From the NCBI RefSeq assembly GCF_040215105.1, contig NZ_CP157875.1:4135501-4199500 (forward strand): a DNA stretch of 64,000 bases. Reading direction: 5' to 3'. Numbering within the stretch: position 1 is the stretch's first letter; every line of letters begins with the position of its first letter. The notes under the pieces were generated by a model. The model worked only from the letters and a program-made list of their open reading frames with translations, had not been told where the DNA came from and searched no databases. Source of the stretch: Aeromonas veronii. Lineage in GTDB: Bacteria; Pseudomonadota; Gammaproteobacteria; Enterobacterales; Aeromonadaceae. Positions 33,671 through 43,189 of the stretch are shown in pieces. The translations under genes were made by a program, and so were the position numbers.

Positions 33671-35335
33671 GTGTTAGACAAAACGTGGTTTCAGCTGTCG
33701 GCGGACATGACCTATGTCTGTCTGCGCATCGCCCCCGGACTCACCTACCCCGTCGCTGAGGCCGACGTGCTTGGCCTGCTGCGGGCCTCCAACTGTCGCC
33801 GCTACCAACCCCTCACCGAAGGGATCCGGCAAGCGGTCACCCTGCTCGGCGCCCTGCAAGACAATCCCGATGCCCCCTCCCATGCCCCCGTCCCCATCGC
33901 CCAGCGCCAGGACGCCAGGTTGCTGCTGCAGGTCGAGAAGGATCTGATGAGCGCCAGGGCCCAGATCACCGCAGACTGGGGGGGCAAGCCCCTGACCCTG
34001 GAGCAGTTGCAACAAGCCCTGGCGGAGAGCCAGATCAAGCGCGGGGTGGATCCGGCCAGGCTGCTTGCCGCCGTGCAGGCGGCCAGGGAGGCGGCTCCCG
34101 GCAGCCAGATCAACCCTGTCATCGCCCTTGGCCAGGCCGCCGAGCACGGGCTGGATACCCGGCTGGAGCGACTGGTGGAGACGGCAGCGGAGCGGATCCT
34201 CAAACCCCAGGAGCGGGATCACGGCAAGGTGGACATGCGCGACCTGGGCACCCTGCTGACCGTCAAGGCGGGCTCCCAGCTGATGCGGCGCCACCCTGCC
34301 ACCCGGGGCATCGACGGTTTCACGGTGACCGGCCAGCCCCTGCCCGCCAAGGCGGGCAAGGAGAGCGCCATGGTGGCGGGGGAAGGCAGCTGCTTCTCCC
34401 CCGAGGATCCGGATCTGCTACTGGCGACCCGGCCCGGCTTGCCCTGTCAGGAGCGGGCGGGCATGCGGGTCGACGAGGTGCTGAGCGTCAAGCAGGTGGA
34501 TATCCGCCACGGTCACGTCATGTTCGAGGGATCCTTGCTGGTCACCGGCGACGTCATGCCCGGCATGCGGATCAAGACCAGCGGCGATGTGGTGATCGGC
34601 GGCTTCGTCGAGGGGGGCTATATCGAATCGGGGGGAACCATCACGGTGCGCAGCGGCGTCATCGGCCGCAAGCAGGATAACGACGAATACCTCTGCCACC
34701 TCTATGCCGGTGGCGAGATCCACGCCAGCTATGCTCAGTACGCACGGCTGGAGGCCGATGGCGACATCCATATCCAGAGCCAGCTCAGCCACAGCTATTG
34801 CCGCAGCGGCCAGGATCTCAAGGTGGGAGACAGCGCCATGCGCAAGGGCCACCTGATCGGGGGGATCAACATCGCCAACCGGCTGATCATGGCTCCCGTG
34901 CTCGGCGCCTCGGCGGCGAATCGCACCCGGCTGCAGATCCTCGGTGGCTACTTCAGCCACAAGGAACAGGAGCAGGCCCTGCGCCAGCGCAAGCAGGCCT
35001 GCCGGGAACAGCTCGACAAACTGCAGGATCTCATACTGCGGCTGCTGCAACTGCCCCACGACAAGCGCAACCCCGAGACCCTGCAGAAGATCAAGGAGAT
35101 CCGCACCCGCCAGCTCGACGAGAGCCGGTCTCTGGACGAGCAGCTGGCGACGGCCCAGATCGAGCTGCAGGCCCTGATGGCCAAGATGGACATCATCGCC
35201 ACCCAGCGTCTCTTCCCCGGGGTCGAGGTGGAGATGGCTCACCACCACAACAGGGTCGACATCGAGCACGGCCCCATCCATTTCGCCATCCGGGACGACC
35301 AGTTGCAACTGACCCCCTATCAGGGCCAGCGCTGA
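33671..35335 (+). CDS. FapA-family (DUF342) protein
   Basis: The 554-residue protein starts at GTG 33671, which follows a near-perfect AAGGAGGT by five bases; an ATG-initiated frame from 33476 covers the promoter and has no ribosome site. The middle is the DUF342 beta-helix-like part with a repeated Val/Gly pattern (GSLLVTGDVMPGMRIKTSGDVVIGG, ESGGTITVRSGVIG). The C terminus is a coiled coil (residues about 430-510, KEQEQALRQRKQACREQLDKLQ) and a short beta tail. FapA proteins are cytoplasmic and in Vibrio affect flagellar assembly and FlhF/receptor positioning; others have no proven role. No flagellar gene is nearby. Confidence 0.85.
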   Translation: MLDKTWFQLSADMTYVCLRIAPGLTYPVAEADVLGLLRASNCRRYQPLTEGIRQAVTLLGALQDNPDAPSHAPVPIAQRQDARLLLQVEKDLMSARAQITADWGGKPLTLEQLQQALAESQIKRGVDPARLLAAVQAAREAAPGSQINPVIALGQAAEHGLDTRLERLVETAAERILKPQERDHGKVDMRDLGTLLTVKAGSQLMRRHPATRGIDGFTVTGQPLPAKAGKESAMVAGEGSCFSPEDPDLLLATRPGLPCQERAGMRVDEVLSVKQVDIRHGHVMFEGSLLVTGDVMPGMRIKTSGDVVIGGFVEGGYIESGGTITVRSGVIGRKQDNDEYLCHLYAGGEIHASYAQYARLEADGDIHIQSQLSHSYCRSGQDLKVGDSAMRKGHLIGGINIANRLIMAPVLGASAANRTRLQILGGYFSHKEQEQALRQRKQACREQLDKLQDLILRLLQLPHDKRNPETLQKIKEIRTRQLDESRSLDEQLATAQIELQALMAKMDIIATQRLFPGVEVEMAHHHNRVDIEHGPIHFAIRDDQLQLTPYQGQR

Positions 35336-35457
35336 TCCCAACGCTATCTGTCGTCGGCGTCCCCCACCGCGTGGCGTGATCCCGACGGTGATTTTCGCTA
35401 CACTCGACAGCCCATTGGCCCCATGGGGCGGGCCAGCCAGACTCAGGTAGTGAGAAG

Positions 35458-36267
35458 ATGTACAAGCTGATCGCATTGGATATGGATGGCACCCTGCTGA
35501 ACCCAGAGGGCCGCATCACCCCCCGCACCCACGCCGCCATCACGGCAGCCCGCGCCAAGGGCGTCACCGTGGTGCTGACCTCGGGTCGCCCACTTGAAGG
35601 CATGACCCCCTATCTGGCCGAACTCGGCCTCACCGGCCCCGATGACTACGTCATCTGCTACAACGGCGCCCTGGTACAGAAAGTCTCGGATCAGCGCATC
35701 ATCCGCAGCCAGCTGCTGACCGGCAAGGACGCCAGCGCCATCGCCCATCTGGCGGATGAACTCGGGGTCAACATCCACGGTTTCTCCGTGCGTCAGGGAC
35801 TCATCAGCCCCAGGGTCAGCACCTATACCGAACACGAATCCCGACTGGTGAAGATGCCCATCAACCTGGTGGACTTCGCCACCCTGCCCGCCGACGAGCA
35901 GGTGATGAAGGTGATGATGATAGACCCGGAGCCCCAGCTCTCCCGCGCCATCGCCCAGCTGCCTGCCGAGCTCTATGAGCGTTATACCGTGGTGCGCAGC
36001 TCCCCCTACTTCCTCGAGTTCATGAACAAGCTGAGCAACAAGGGCACCGGGGTCGCCGCCCTGGCGGAACACCTCGGCATCGACGCCAGCGAGGTGATCG
36101 CCGTGGGGGATGCGGGCAACGATCGCCACATGATCGAATACGCCGGACTCGGGGTCGCCATGGGCAACGCCACCGACGAGATCAAGCAATTGGCGCAGCA
36201 CACCACCAGCCGCAATGACGAGGACGGGGTCGCCAAGGTGATTGAGCAGTTCATCCTGAATGCGTGA
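35458..36267 (+). CDS. yidA: Cof-type HAD sugar phosphatase
   Basis: A 269-residue member of the HAD superfamily, subclass IIB. Motif I is ALDMDGTLLN with nucleophile and acid Asp, motif II LTSGRP, motif III the lysine in NKLSNKGTGV, and motif IV VGDAGNDRHMIEYAG. MYKLIALDMDGTLL, RVSTYTEHES and GVAMGNATDEIK match E. coli YidA, which dephosphorylates a range of sugar phosphates. Length is normal (E. coli 270). It is monocistronic. Confidence 0.93.
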   Translation: MYKLIALDMDGTLLNPEGRITPRTHAAITAARAKGVTVVLTSGRPLEGMTPYLAELGLTGPDDYVICYNGALVQKVSDQRIIRSQLLTGKDASAIAHLADELGVNIHGFSVRQGLISPRVSTYTEHESRLVKMPINLVDFATLPADEQVMKVMMIDPEPQLSRAIAQLPAELYERYTVVRSSPYFLEFMNKLSNKGTGVAALAEHLGIDASEVIAVGDAGNDRHMIEYAGLGVAMGNATDEIKQLAQHTTSRNDEDGVAKVIEQFILNA

Positions 36268-36637
36268 TCCTGGCCGGGGCACCCAGGGTGCCCCACATTT
36301 TTCACCACCCAGCCTGCATGTTTAATATATCCACCATTATGGTCACCCCCTCTCACACCATCACCCCTTCAGCCCCCTGATAACGGGACTCGAGCTGGCT
36401 CCCACCTTATCAAAATTAACATAATCGCATCATTTCGTTTGACATATTGAACGGCCTTGGCAGACTGGGATCAGGATCCAGGCTGTCATCGCCCAGGCTG
36501 ACCGACGATTCTGGCACCCCGGCACGACCCCGGATCCCATGACCATGCCTTGAGGCATGCCCTTGTCGCCACCCAGTGGAAAGGGCCTTCCCAAGGCGCA
36601 GGATGAGACACCACAGCCAAGGATAGCCAGGTGACCT
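36268..36637. other. intergenic region before the gamma-glutamyl hydrolase-like gene
   Basis: 370 bp with no supported gene. An AT-rich part (36400-36450) contains TTGACA at about 36439 as a possible -35 element, without a convincing -10 at normal spacing. A short hairpin, catgcc ttga ggcatg, lies near 36544-36559, and the part just before the start codon carries AGGTGA. This may be a structured leader of the downstream gene. Confidence 0.4.
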
Positions 36638-37411
36638 ATGCCCAACCCCTCCCGATCCCATGCCAAACCCGTCGTGTTGATGACCATGGGGGCCCAGCCC
36701 CGTAACGGCCACCCCTATCAGGTGATGACCCACAAATACATCAAGCCCCTGGTGGAGATCAGCGGCTGCGTGCCCCTGCTGGTCCCCACCTGCTGCGGCG
36801 CCGAAGACCTGGAGCAATACCTGGATCTGGCGGACGGCGTCTATCTGAGCGGTGCCGGCTCCAACATCGATCCCGCCCTCTACGGTCAGGAGAACCTGAC
36901 CCCGGACAAGCCCCAGGACAGGGACCGGGATCTGTTCGACATTCCCCTGGTGCGGGCCGCCATCGACCGGGGTCTGCCTCTGCTCGGCATCTGTCGCGGC
37001 ATGCAGGAGATCAACGTGGCCCTGGGTGGCGACATCTATCAGAAGGTCTATACCGAGCCCGGCTACGCGGATCACCGGGAGGATGCGGAGGATACGGTGG
37101 AGGATCAGTATGGTCACAGCCATCAGGTCAGCCTGGTGCCTGGCAGCTGGTTTGCCAAACTGATGGGAGAGGAGCGGATCCCGGTCAACTCGTTGCACGG
37201 TCAGGGGATCAAGACGCTGGCCAAGGGGCTGGCCCCGCTGGCCTATGCCGAGGATGGTTTGATTGAAGCCCTCCATGCCCCCGAACTGCCCCAGTTCACC
37301 CTGGCGGTGCAGTGGCATCCGGAGTGGAAGGCGAGCGAGAACCCCCACTCCATCAAGTTGTTCGAGGCCTTCGGGGCCGCCTGCCGCGAGCGCAGGCAGC
37401 AGCTAGGTTAA
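36638..37411 (+). CDS. gamma-glutamyl-gamma-aminobutyrate hydrolase-like class I amidotransferase
   Basis: The 257-residue protein has the class I glutamine amidotransferase triad: the cysteine in LLGICRGMQEINVALGG and the His and Glu in LAVQWHPEWK. GAGSNIDPALYG and DRDRDLFDIPLVRAA are typical of the PuuD-like C26 peptidase group, which frees glutamate from gamma-glutamyl amines such as gamma-glutamyl-GABA in putrescine breakdown. There is no other puu gene beside it, so the substrate is inferred only at family level. The start ATG has AGGTGA five bases before it. The 3' end overlaps that of the convergent lipoprotein gene by four bases. Confidence 0.85.
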   Translation: MPNPSRSHAKPVVLMTMGAQPRNGHPYQVMTHKYIKPLVEISGCVPLLVPTCCGAEDLEQYLDLADGVYLSGAGSNIDPALYGQENLTPDKPQDRDRDLFDIPLVRAAIDRGLPLLGICRGMQEINVALGGDIYQKVYTEPGYADHREDAEDTVEDQYGHSHQVSLVPGSWFAKLMGEERIPVNSLHGQGIKTLAKGLAPLAYAEDGLIEALHAPELPQFTLAVQWHPEWKASENPHSIKLFEAFGAACRERRQQLG

Positions 37412-37812
37412 TCGCCAAAGCCCTTGGCTTTGAGCCTCGGCAGCGCCCCGCGATCGGGGCGCAGGGTGCGGCACACATCCAGCCCCTTGAGACCCCGCTG
37501 GACGTGATCCGGGGCCTGGCCGAGCACCATGCCGTTGCCGCGATAGAGCTTGGTCTCTTCCAGCTCGAACAGCTCACCCCCAATCAGGAGCTGCTCCCGA
37601 CCGTCGACCACCTTGCCCCGCTTCAGGGGCAGCGTCATGTCCACCTGGATTTCTCCCGTGGCGCAGCCCTCGCGCCAGGTAGCCTCGTCGGAGAAGGGGG
37701 AAATGGTGATCTCCCGCCAGGATCCATCTCGGAACTCCATCCGGTAGTGATCGCTCAGCAGATCGCACCCCGCCAGCACCATGGGCATCAGCAACCAGAT
37801 GCCTCTCTTCAT
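37408..37812 (-). CDS. small lipoprotein of unknown function
   Basis: A 134-residue protein with a lipoprotein signal (MKRGIWLLMPMVLAGC, lipobox VLAGC), then a short soluble part with two further cysteines (REGCATGE, LDVCRTL) that could pair. The strands YRMEFRDGSWREITISPF suggest a small beta structure. No family is recognised. It is last in the minus-strand row that begins at lptM, but 108 bp separate it from yigB, so it may have its own promoter. Confidence 0.72.
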   Translation of the reverse strand: MKRGIWLLMPMVLAGCDLLSDHYRMEFRDGSWREITISPFSDEATWREGCATGEIQVDMTLPLKRGKVVDGREQLLIGGELFELEETKLYRGNGMVLGQAPDHVQRGLKGLDVCRTLRPDRGALPRLKAKGFGD

Positions 37813-37920
37813 GCAGTTCAAACCCGCCGCTCCTTCATCTACTTGTGCCAAAGATAATCACCCCGCGCCAGGCCCCATGACAGGCACCGGAAACGGTATC
37901 TTGCTTATCGGCCGCGCCCC

Positions 37921-38631
37921 TCAGAGCAACAGGGTAGCCAGCTCGTCGAGGGCACTCAGCTCAACATCCGGCAACAGTCGCAAGCCCTGAGCTGACCGGC
38001 CGCCCTCGTTGAGCCAGGCGGCCCGATAACCGTGTAATCGGGCACCCAGCACATCGCTCTCGGGGTGATCCCCCACGTGCAGGATCCGCTCGGGGGAGAG
38101 CTTGAGGGCCGCCTGCACCGCCAGAAACATGTCGGGGGCCGGTTTCATCCGGGCGCCCAGCCCGGCCTTGCAGACCAGGGTGAAGTAGTCCGCCAACCCG
38201 GCCTGCACCAGATCCAGGTTGCCGTTGGTGATCACCACCAGGGGGTAGCGCGCCGCAAGGCGGTCCAGCAGGGCGTGGGTTTCGTCGCTGACCGCTATCT
38301 TCGAACGCTCTGCGAGGAAGCCGGCGAACACCGCCCTGGCCTCTCGCTGTGCCTGTTGCCGTGCCATTCCCCCCTGCATCAGGGCTGCGCAGATCCCCTG
38401 CTCGCGCGCCAGGCTGACGTCGTCGCGCAGCTCGGGGCGCGCCAGCAGCAGGTCGCGCTTGAGGGCGAGCCAGCCCGCCTTGTCGAGCATGGCGGTCGCC
38501 AGGTATTCACTGCGCAGGTGAGCCAGCATCCACTGCTCGGCACGGGTGATGGCGGGGCCGTTGTCATAAAGGGTGTCGTCGAGATCGAACGAGATGGCGG
38601 CCACCGGCTGCCAGCGGCGATAGAACTGCAT
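37921..38631 (-). CDS. yigB: HAD phosphatase YigB (flavin pathway phosphatase)
   Basis: A 236-residue HAD enzyme with motif I ISFDLDDTLYDN, motif II VVITNGN, motif III lysine in ARMKPAPDMF and motif IV HVGDHPESDVLGA. In E. coli YigB removes phosphate from 5-amino-6-(5-phospho-D-ribitylamino)uracil in riboflavin synthesis and from FMN. Both the sequence style (ARYPLVVITNGN, DYFTLVCKAG) and the position directly after xerC are the same as in E. coli, which supports orthology. The gap to xerC is 30 bp, so they are co-transcribed. Confidence 0.9.
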   Translation of the reverse strand: MQFYRRWQPVAAISFDLDDTLYDNGPAITRAEQWMLAHLRSEYLATAMLDKAGWLALKRDLLLARPELRDDVSLAREQGICAALMQGGMARQQAQREARAVFAGFLAERSKIAVSDETHALLDRLAARYPLVVITNGNLDLVQAGLADYFTLVCKAGLGARMKPAPDMFLAVQAALKLSPERILHVGDHPESDVLGARLHGYRAAWLNEGGRSAQGLRLLPDVELSALDELATLLL

Positions 38632-38661
38632 GGACTCTCCTTGGGTGGCTGGGCTGCCCCC

Positions 38662-39615
38662 TTATTCGTTTTCCTCTGAACCCGGATCCCGCTTGGCTCT
38701 AGGGTGAGCACCGTCATACACCTTGGCCAGGTGCTGGAAATCCAGGTGGGTATAGATCTGGGTGGTGGAGAGATCCGCGTGACCCAGCAGCTCCTGCACC
38801 GCCCGCAGATCCCCCGAGCTCTCCAGCATGTGGGTGGCGAAGCTGTGACGCAGCTTGTGGGGATGAACGTGGGCGTTGAGCGCCTGCTTGTTGCCCCAGC
38901 CATCGAGCCGCTCCTGCACGGAGCGCGCCGACAGCCGCTGCTTGCGCTTGGAGACGAACAGCGCCTCCAGCTCGTCTCCCGCCAGCAAGGGGCGCACCTT
39001 GAGCCACTTCTGCAGCCACTCCACCGCCATGCGCCCCATGGGCAGTACTCGCTCTCGCGATCCCTTGCCGGTCACCCTGAGCTGACGATCATCGAGCTTG
39101 ATGTCCGCGAGGTTGAGCCCCACCAGTTCGGCCAGACGCAGACCGGAGGAGTACATCAGCTCCATGATGGCGCGATCCCGCACCGCCAGCGGATCCTGCT
39201 CGTCGGTGATGTTGAGCAGCTGGTACATCTCGTCCACGTCGAGGTTCTTGGGCAGGGGGCGCCCCTGTTTGGGGGTCACGATGCCGCGGGCCGGATTGGC
39301 CGCCAGCCGCCCCTGGCGAACCTGCCAGTCGCAGAAACTGCGCAGGGCCGAGACCTTGGTGGCAAGGGAGCGAGGCGCCAGCCCCGCCTTGTGCATCCGG
39401 GTCACCAGGCTGCGCACCTGGCTCACCTCCAGCCTGGCCCAGTCGGTCAGGCCGAGACGCGCCAGCTCGGCAGTCATGGCTTCCAGATGAGCCTGGTAGT
39501 TGCTGCGGGTGTGGGGGCTGAGCTGACGTTCGACTCGCAGATACTCGATAAAGGCCGTCAGCGCCTGAGCCAGGGTGGCAGGCAGGGCATCGGCGGCGCC
39601 AGGAGCCTCAGCCAC
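38662..39615 (-). CDS. xerC: tyrosine recombinase XerC
   Basis: A 317-residue site-specific recombinase that with XerD resolves chromosome dimers at dif. Catalytic residues are visible: Arg in [12 protein letters not shown], Lys in [12 protein letters not shown], the His/Arg pair in [12 protein letters not shown], the His of [11 protein letters not shown], and the tyrosine of [11 protein letters not shown]. The N-terminal SAM-like DNA-binding domain is [20 protein letters not shown]. It starts at GTG 39615, eight bases inside the DUF484 gene, as expected for a coupled pair. Order dapF-DUF484-xerC-yigB is that of E. coli. Confidence 0.95.
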   Translation of the reverse strand: MAEAPGAADALPATLAQALTAFIEYLRVERQLSPHTRSNYQAHLEAMTAELARLGLTDWARLEVSQVRSLVTRMHKAGLAPRSLATKVSALRSFCDWQVRQGRLAANPARGIVTPKQGRPLPKNLDVDEMYQLLNITDEQDPLAVRDRAIMELMYSSGLRLAELVGLNLADIKLDDRQLRVTGKGSRERVLPMGRMAVEWLQKWLKVRPLLAGDELEALFVSKRKQRLSARSVQERLDGWGNKQALNAHVHPHKLRHSFATHMLESSGDLRAVQELLGHADLSTTQIYTHLDFQHLAKVYDGAHPRAKRDPGSEENE

Positions 39616-40288
39616 GGCCGATCTCGGGCAGGCGCAGTTGCAGCAGGCGGCCGAGCTGTCCCAGCAGCAGGGTATCCGTGTGGGGGGTGAAGTGGCCCGG
39701 ATCCGAGCTGGCGAAGGCCAGCACACCCAGATCGCCAATCCGCATCAGGGCAACAGAATTGACCAGGACATCGCTACCAAACAGCGTCTGTTTCTCGCCC
39801 TGATTCAGCCGGCCGAAATAATAGTCTGTCCCCGGCAGGCGCTGACCCAGCAGTTGATCGAGCTGTTTGCCCTCCGCCAGGAAGCGCTGCTCCGGGCCGC
39901 TCAGCGGGAAGCGTTTCGGGTTGAGCCAGAGCCGTACTCCGGTCAGGCGCAGGCGCTGCACGAAGGCCTTGCCCATGACGGCGCTGACTTCGAACAGGCT
40001 CTGGCAGCCGTAGAGTTCACCGTAGAGATCCGCATAGATCTTGAAGATCCGCTCGTTCTCGCTGGCGATCCCCATCAGCTCGGTGATCTCCTGCTCCAGC
40101 TGCTCGATGCGCTCTCGCTGCCTGTCCATCTGGCGTTCCACCAGGGAGACGCTGCCCTTGCGCTCGTGGGGAATGCGAATGCGATCCAGCATGGCGGCAT
40201 GACGCTGGAAAAACTCGGGATAACGGGCCAGGTACTCCAGCACTGTGGCTTCATCCATCAGTGATTCCTGCCGTTTGAGTTCGCTCAT
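39608..40288 (-). CDS. DUF484-family protein (YigA-like)
   Basis: A 226-residue cytoplasmic protein. Its N terminus ([24 protein letters not shown]) is the DUF484 signature, followed by a coiled coil (residues about 45-70, [17 protein letters not shown]) and a GAF-like half ([30 protein letters not shown]). The function is unknown, though the gene is almost always between dapF and xerC. Here its stop overlaps the xerC start, so expression is coupled. The start ATG 40288 is the family start. Confidence 0.88.
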   Translation of the reverse strand: MSELKRQESLMDEATVLEYLARYPEFFQRHAAMLDRIRIPHERKGSVSLVERQMDRQRERIEQLEQEITELMGIASENERIFKIYADLYGELYGCQSLFEVSAVMGKAFVQRLRLTGVRLWLNPKRFPLSGPEQRFLAEGKQLDQLLGQRLPGTDYYFGRLNQGEKQTLFGSDVLVNSVALMRIGDLGVLAFASSDPGHFTPHTDTLLLGQLGRLLQLRLPEIGRG

Positions 40289-40377
40289 AACTTGGTTGAT
40301 CCATCTGAAAAAGGGGCGCAGGGCCCCGACATTATCGTGACGGGGAGGGCTGACCCTCCCTCATGCCAGCAAGTCGC

Positions 40378-41208
40378 CTACAACTCTATCTGACCATCAA
40401 ACACATGCTCGGCCGGCCCCGTCATGTAGACCGGCTGACCCGGCCCCTTCCAGGCGATGGTCAGCTTGCCCCCCGGCAGGGTGACGGTGACCCGCTCCTT
40501 GAGCTTGCCCTGACTGATGCCGATCACCACGGCGGCGCAGGCACCGGTGCCGCAGGCCAGGGTCTCCCCCACCCCGCGCTCGAACACCCGCAGCTTGATT
40601 TCGCTGGCGTTGACCATCTCCATGAAGCCGACGTTGACCCGCTCGGGGAAACGCTCGTGACGCTCCATGATGGGACCCAGGGTCAGCACGGGGGCCTCCT
40701 CCACCGAGGGCACCTCGATGACGCAATGGGGGTTGCCCATGGAGACCACGCCGCACATCACAGTATGCTCCTGCGCGCGCAGCAGGTAGGTTTTTTCTGC
40801 CTTCTGGGCCCGGAACGGCACCTTGCCCGGTTCAAACTGGGGCACCCCCATGTTGACCGTGACCTGGTTCTCCCCCTCCAGCTGCAGGGTGATGCGGCCA
40901 CGGGCGGTGCTGACCGCGATCTTGTCCCGGTTGACCAGCCCCTTCAGGCGCACGAAGCGGGCGAAACAGCGGGCACCGTTGCCGCACTGCTCCACCTCGC
41001 TGCCATCGGCATTGAAGATCCGGTAGTGAAAATCGAGCTCGGGATCATAGGGAGGCTCCACCAGCAACAGCTGATCGAAGCCGATCCCGAAATGGCGATC
41101 CGCCAGCTTCTTGATGACGTCGTTGCTGAAGAACACCTTCTGGGTGACGCCGTCCACCACCATGAAGTCATTCCCCAGCCCATGCATCTTGGAAAAATCT
41201 ATCAACAT
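40378..41208 (-). CDS. dapF: diaminopimelate epimerase
   Basis: The 276-residue enzyme converts LL- to meso-diaminopimelate for lysine and peptidoglycan. Two cysteines form the acid-base pair: [19 protein letters not shown] near residue 73 and [15 protein letters not shown] near residue 218. [16 protein letters not shown] and [18 protein letters not shown] are nearly identical to E. coli DapF. ATG 41208 fits the family; the frame reaches back to 41250. It follows lysA by 112 bp, on the same strand. Confidence 0.96.
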   Translation of the reverse strand: MLIDFSKMHGLGNDFMVVDGVTQKVFFSNDVIKKLADRHFGIGFDQLLLVEPPYDPELDFHYRIFNADGSEVEQCGNGARCFARFVRLKGLVNRDKIAVSTARGRITLQLEGENQVTVNMGVPQFEPGKVPFRAQKAEKTYLLRAQEHTVMCGVVSMGNPHCVIEVPSVEEAPVLTLGPIMERHERFPERVNVGFMEMVNASEIKLRVFERGVGETLACGTGACAAVVIGISQGKLKERVTVTLPGGKLTIAWKGPGQPVYMTGPAEHVFDGQIEL

Positions 41209-41320
41209 CCTGCGTTCCTGTGCCCCTTGGGCAGTAAATCCCCACCACACCGGCGACGGGTCAACGGCTCACGCTCTCGATTCGGCGGAACGTCTGGAAA
41301 ACTCGGCAATGCCCGCGCAC

Positions 41321-42571
41321 TCAGGGCAGCAGGTGCTCACCGCGCCAGAGATCGGCCAGCTGTTCCCGCTCCCGGATGAGGAACGCCTTGTCCCCATCCA
41401 CCAGTACCTCGGCCGCACGGGGACGGGTGTTGTAGTTGGACGCCATGGTGAAGCCGTAGGCACCGGCGGAGCGTACCGCCAGCAGCGAGCCTTCACCGAT
41501 CGCCAGGGTACGCTCCTTGCCGAGGAAGTCGCCGGTCTCGCACACCGGGCCCACCACGTCGTACAGCGCCTTCTCGTGGGTCGCGCGGCTGTCCACCTCG
41601 ATGATGTTCATCCAGGCGCCATAGAGGGAGGGGCGCAGCAGATCGTTCATGCCGGCGTCGATCAGGGCGAAGTTGCGGGTCTCGCCCGGCTTCAGGAACT
41701 CCACCTTGGTCAGCAGCACTCCGGCGTTGGCGACGATGGCCCGGCCCGGTTCGAACAGCAGGGTCAGATCCCGGCCCGCCAGCTTGCGCTTGAGGGCTTC
41801 GGCATACTCGCTCGGATGAGGGGGCTGCTCGGCGCCGTAGTTGACCCCAAGACCACCGCCCACGTCCAGATGATGTATGTGGATGCCTTCCGCCGCCAGC
41901 TCGTCGATGAGCCGCAGCAGCTTGTCCGCCGCCTCCATAAAGGGCGTGAGTTCAGTCAGCTGGGAGCCGATGTGGCAATCCACCCCCTTGATCTCGATGT
42001 GGGCCATGGCCGCCGCCTTGCGGTAGATGGCGGGAGCCTGCTCGATGGGGATGCCGAACTTGTTCTGCTTGAGGCCGGTGGAGATATAGGGATGCGTGCC
42101 CGCGTCGATGTCCGGGTTGACCCGAACCGACACCCTGGCGATCTTGCCCATGGAACCCGCCACCCGGTTCAGACGCTCCAGTTCGGCTTCGGACTCCAGG
42201 TTGAAGCAGAGGATCTCTTTTTCCAGGGCGAGGCGCATCTCGGCCTCGCTCTTGGCTACGCCGGAGAAGACCACCTTGGCCGGATCACCGCCCGCCGCCA
42301 GCACCCGGGAGAGTTCCCCGCCGGAGACGATGTCAAACCCGGATCCCAGACGGGCCAGCAGGTTCAACAGCGCCAGGTTGGAGTTGGCCTTGACCGCGTA
42401 GCAGATGAGATGGGGGATGTCGCCCGCCGCCTGATCGAAGGCGTGCCAGTGGCGCTCCAGGGTGGCACGGGAGTAGACGTAGAGCGGGGTACCATACTGC
42501 TCGGCAAGTTGTTGCAGGGGCAGCTGCTCGGCCTGCAACTGGCCGTCGGCGTCGTAGTTAAAGTGATCCAA
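41321..42571 (-). CDS. lysA: diaminopimelate decarboxylase
   Basis: A 416-residue PLP enzyme of the alanine racemase-like fold that makes L-lysine from meso-diaminopimelate. The PLP lysine is in ICYAVKANSNLALL, the glycine-rich phosphate loop in LDVGGGLGVNYG, and the substrate-binding GPVCETGDFLGKERTL carries the catalytic cysteine. Length is normal (E. coli 420). Its position between lptM and dapF puts two successive lysine-pathway genes together, an order also found in Vibrio and Shewanella as I recall. The stop is 20 bp after the lptM end on the transcript. Confidence 0.96.
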   Translation of the reverse strand: MDHFNYDADGQLQAEQLPLQQLAEQYGTPLYVYSRATLERHWHAFDQAAGDIPHLICYAVKANSNLALLNLLARLGSGFDIVSGGELSRVLAAGGDPAKVVFSGVAKSEAEMRLALEKEILCFNLESEAELERLNRVAGSMGKIARVSVRVNPDIDAGTHPYISTGLKQNKFGIPIEQAPAIYRKAAAMAHIEIKGVDCHIGSQLTELTPFMEAADKLLRLIDELAAEGIHIHHLDVGGGLGVNYGAEQPPHPSEYAEALKRKLAGRDLTLLFEPGRAIVANAGVLLTKVEFLKPGETRNFALIDAGMNDLLRPSLYGAWMNIIEVDSRATHEKALYDVVGPVCETGDFLGKERTLAIGEGSLLAVRSAGAYGFTMASNYNTRPRAAEVLVDGDKAFLIREREQLADLWRGEHLLP

Positions 42572-42591
42572 GGGGGCGGTTCCTTCCTAAA

Positions 42592-42801
42592 TTATTGCGG
42601 CGCGGCCTCGGAGGCCGGTTTGGCGGTCGCAGACGAGGTGGCTTGCGGTGTACTCTCTGTCTCGGGCTTGGCGGGGGCAGGCTGCTCGGCAGGAGCGGCT
42701 TGCTCGGGGGGCGGCATATAGAGCGGCCCCGTCAGACCACAGGCGCCCAACCCAAGGGAGAGAAATGCGGCCAACAGGCACTTGGTGAACTGGGTAGTCA
42801 T
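42592..42801 (-). CDS. lptM: LPS translocon maturation lipoprotein LptM
   Basis: A 69-residue lipoprotein, formerly YifL. The lipobox is LGLGACGLTGPLYMPP, where CGLTGPLYxP is the short conserved sequence that in E. coli binds the LptD/LptE translocon and helps LptD disulfides rearrange. The remainder is a low-complexity Pro/Ala/Glu tail. It is the first gene of the lptM-lysA-dapF-DUF484-xerC-yigB row and divergent from cyaY, as in E. coli. Confidence 0.9.
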   Translation of the reverse strand: MTTQFTKCLLAAFLSLGLGACGLTGPLYMPPPEQAAPAEQPAPAKPETESTPQATSSATAKPASEAAPQ

Positions 42802-42833
42802 AATGGTTCGCTGCGAAAAAATTTTTGGCCCTC

Positions 42834-42839
42834 TATAAT
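42834..42839 (+). promoter_or_regulatory. probable -10 element of the cyaY promoter
   Basis: A perfect TATAAT lies 35 bp before the cyaY start, in the 73-bp space between divergent lptM and cyaY. A weaker T-rich -35 region (aaattttt) precedes it. Confidence 0.6.
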
Positions 42840-42874
42840 CGCACTCACATTGTTAAAAGCAACAGGATAAACCG

Positions 42875-43189
42875 ATGAAGGATCACGAGTATCACGCCCT
42901 GACAGACGCCTTTTTCCAGTACGTGGAGGACGTCATCGACGAGGGGTATCCGGATATCGACTGTGAACGGGCCGGCGGCGTGCTGACCTTGAGCTTCGAG
43001 AACAAGACCAAGGTCATCATCAACAAGCAGGAGCCCCTGCACCAGATCTGGGTCGCTACCCGGGAGAACGGCTTCCACTTCGAGCTGCGCGGGGAGAGCT
43101 GGATAGACAACCGCTTCGGCGACGAGCTCAAGACTCTGCTGACCCGGGCCTGCACCACCCAGGCGGGCGAGCCGGTGCGCTTCCCATGA
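42875..43189 (+). CDS. cyaY: iron-sulfur cluster assembly regulator CyaY (frataxin)
   Basis: A 104-residue frataxin. The acidic first helix (DHEYHALTDAFFQYVEDVIDE) carries the iron-binding surface, and the sheet segment HQIWVATRENGFHFELRGESWID, split about the tryptophans, is the conserved part that touches IscS. CyaY binds iron and modulates Fe-S cluster assembly. Length is that of E. coli (106). The following esterase gene overlaps by ATGA, so the two are coupled. Confidence 0.95.
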   Translation: MKDHEYHALTDAFFQYVEDVIDEGYPDIDCERAGGVLTLSFENKTKVIINKQEPLHQIWVATRENGFHFELRGESWIDNRFGDELKTLLTRACTTQAGEPVRFP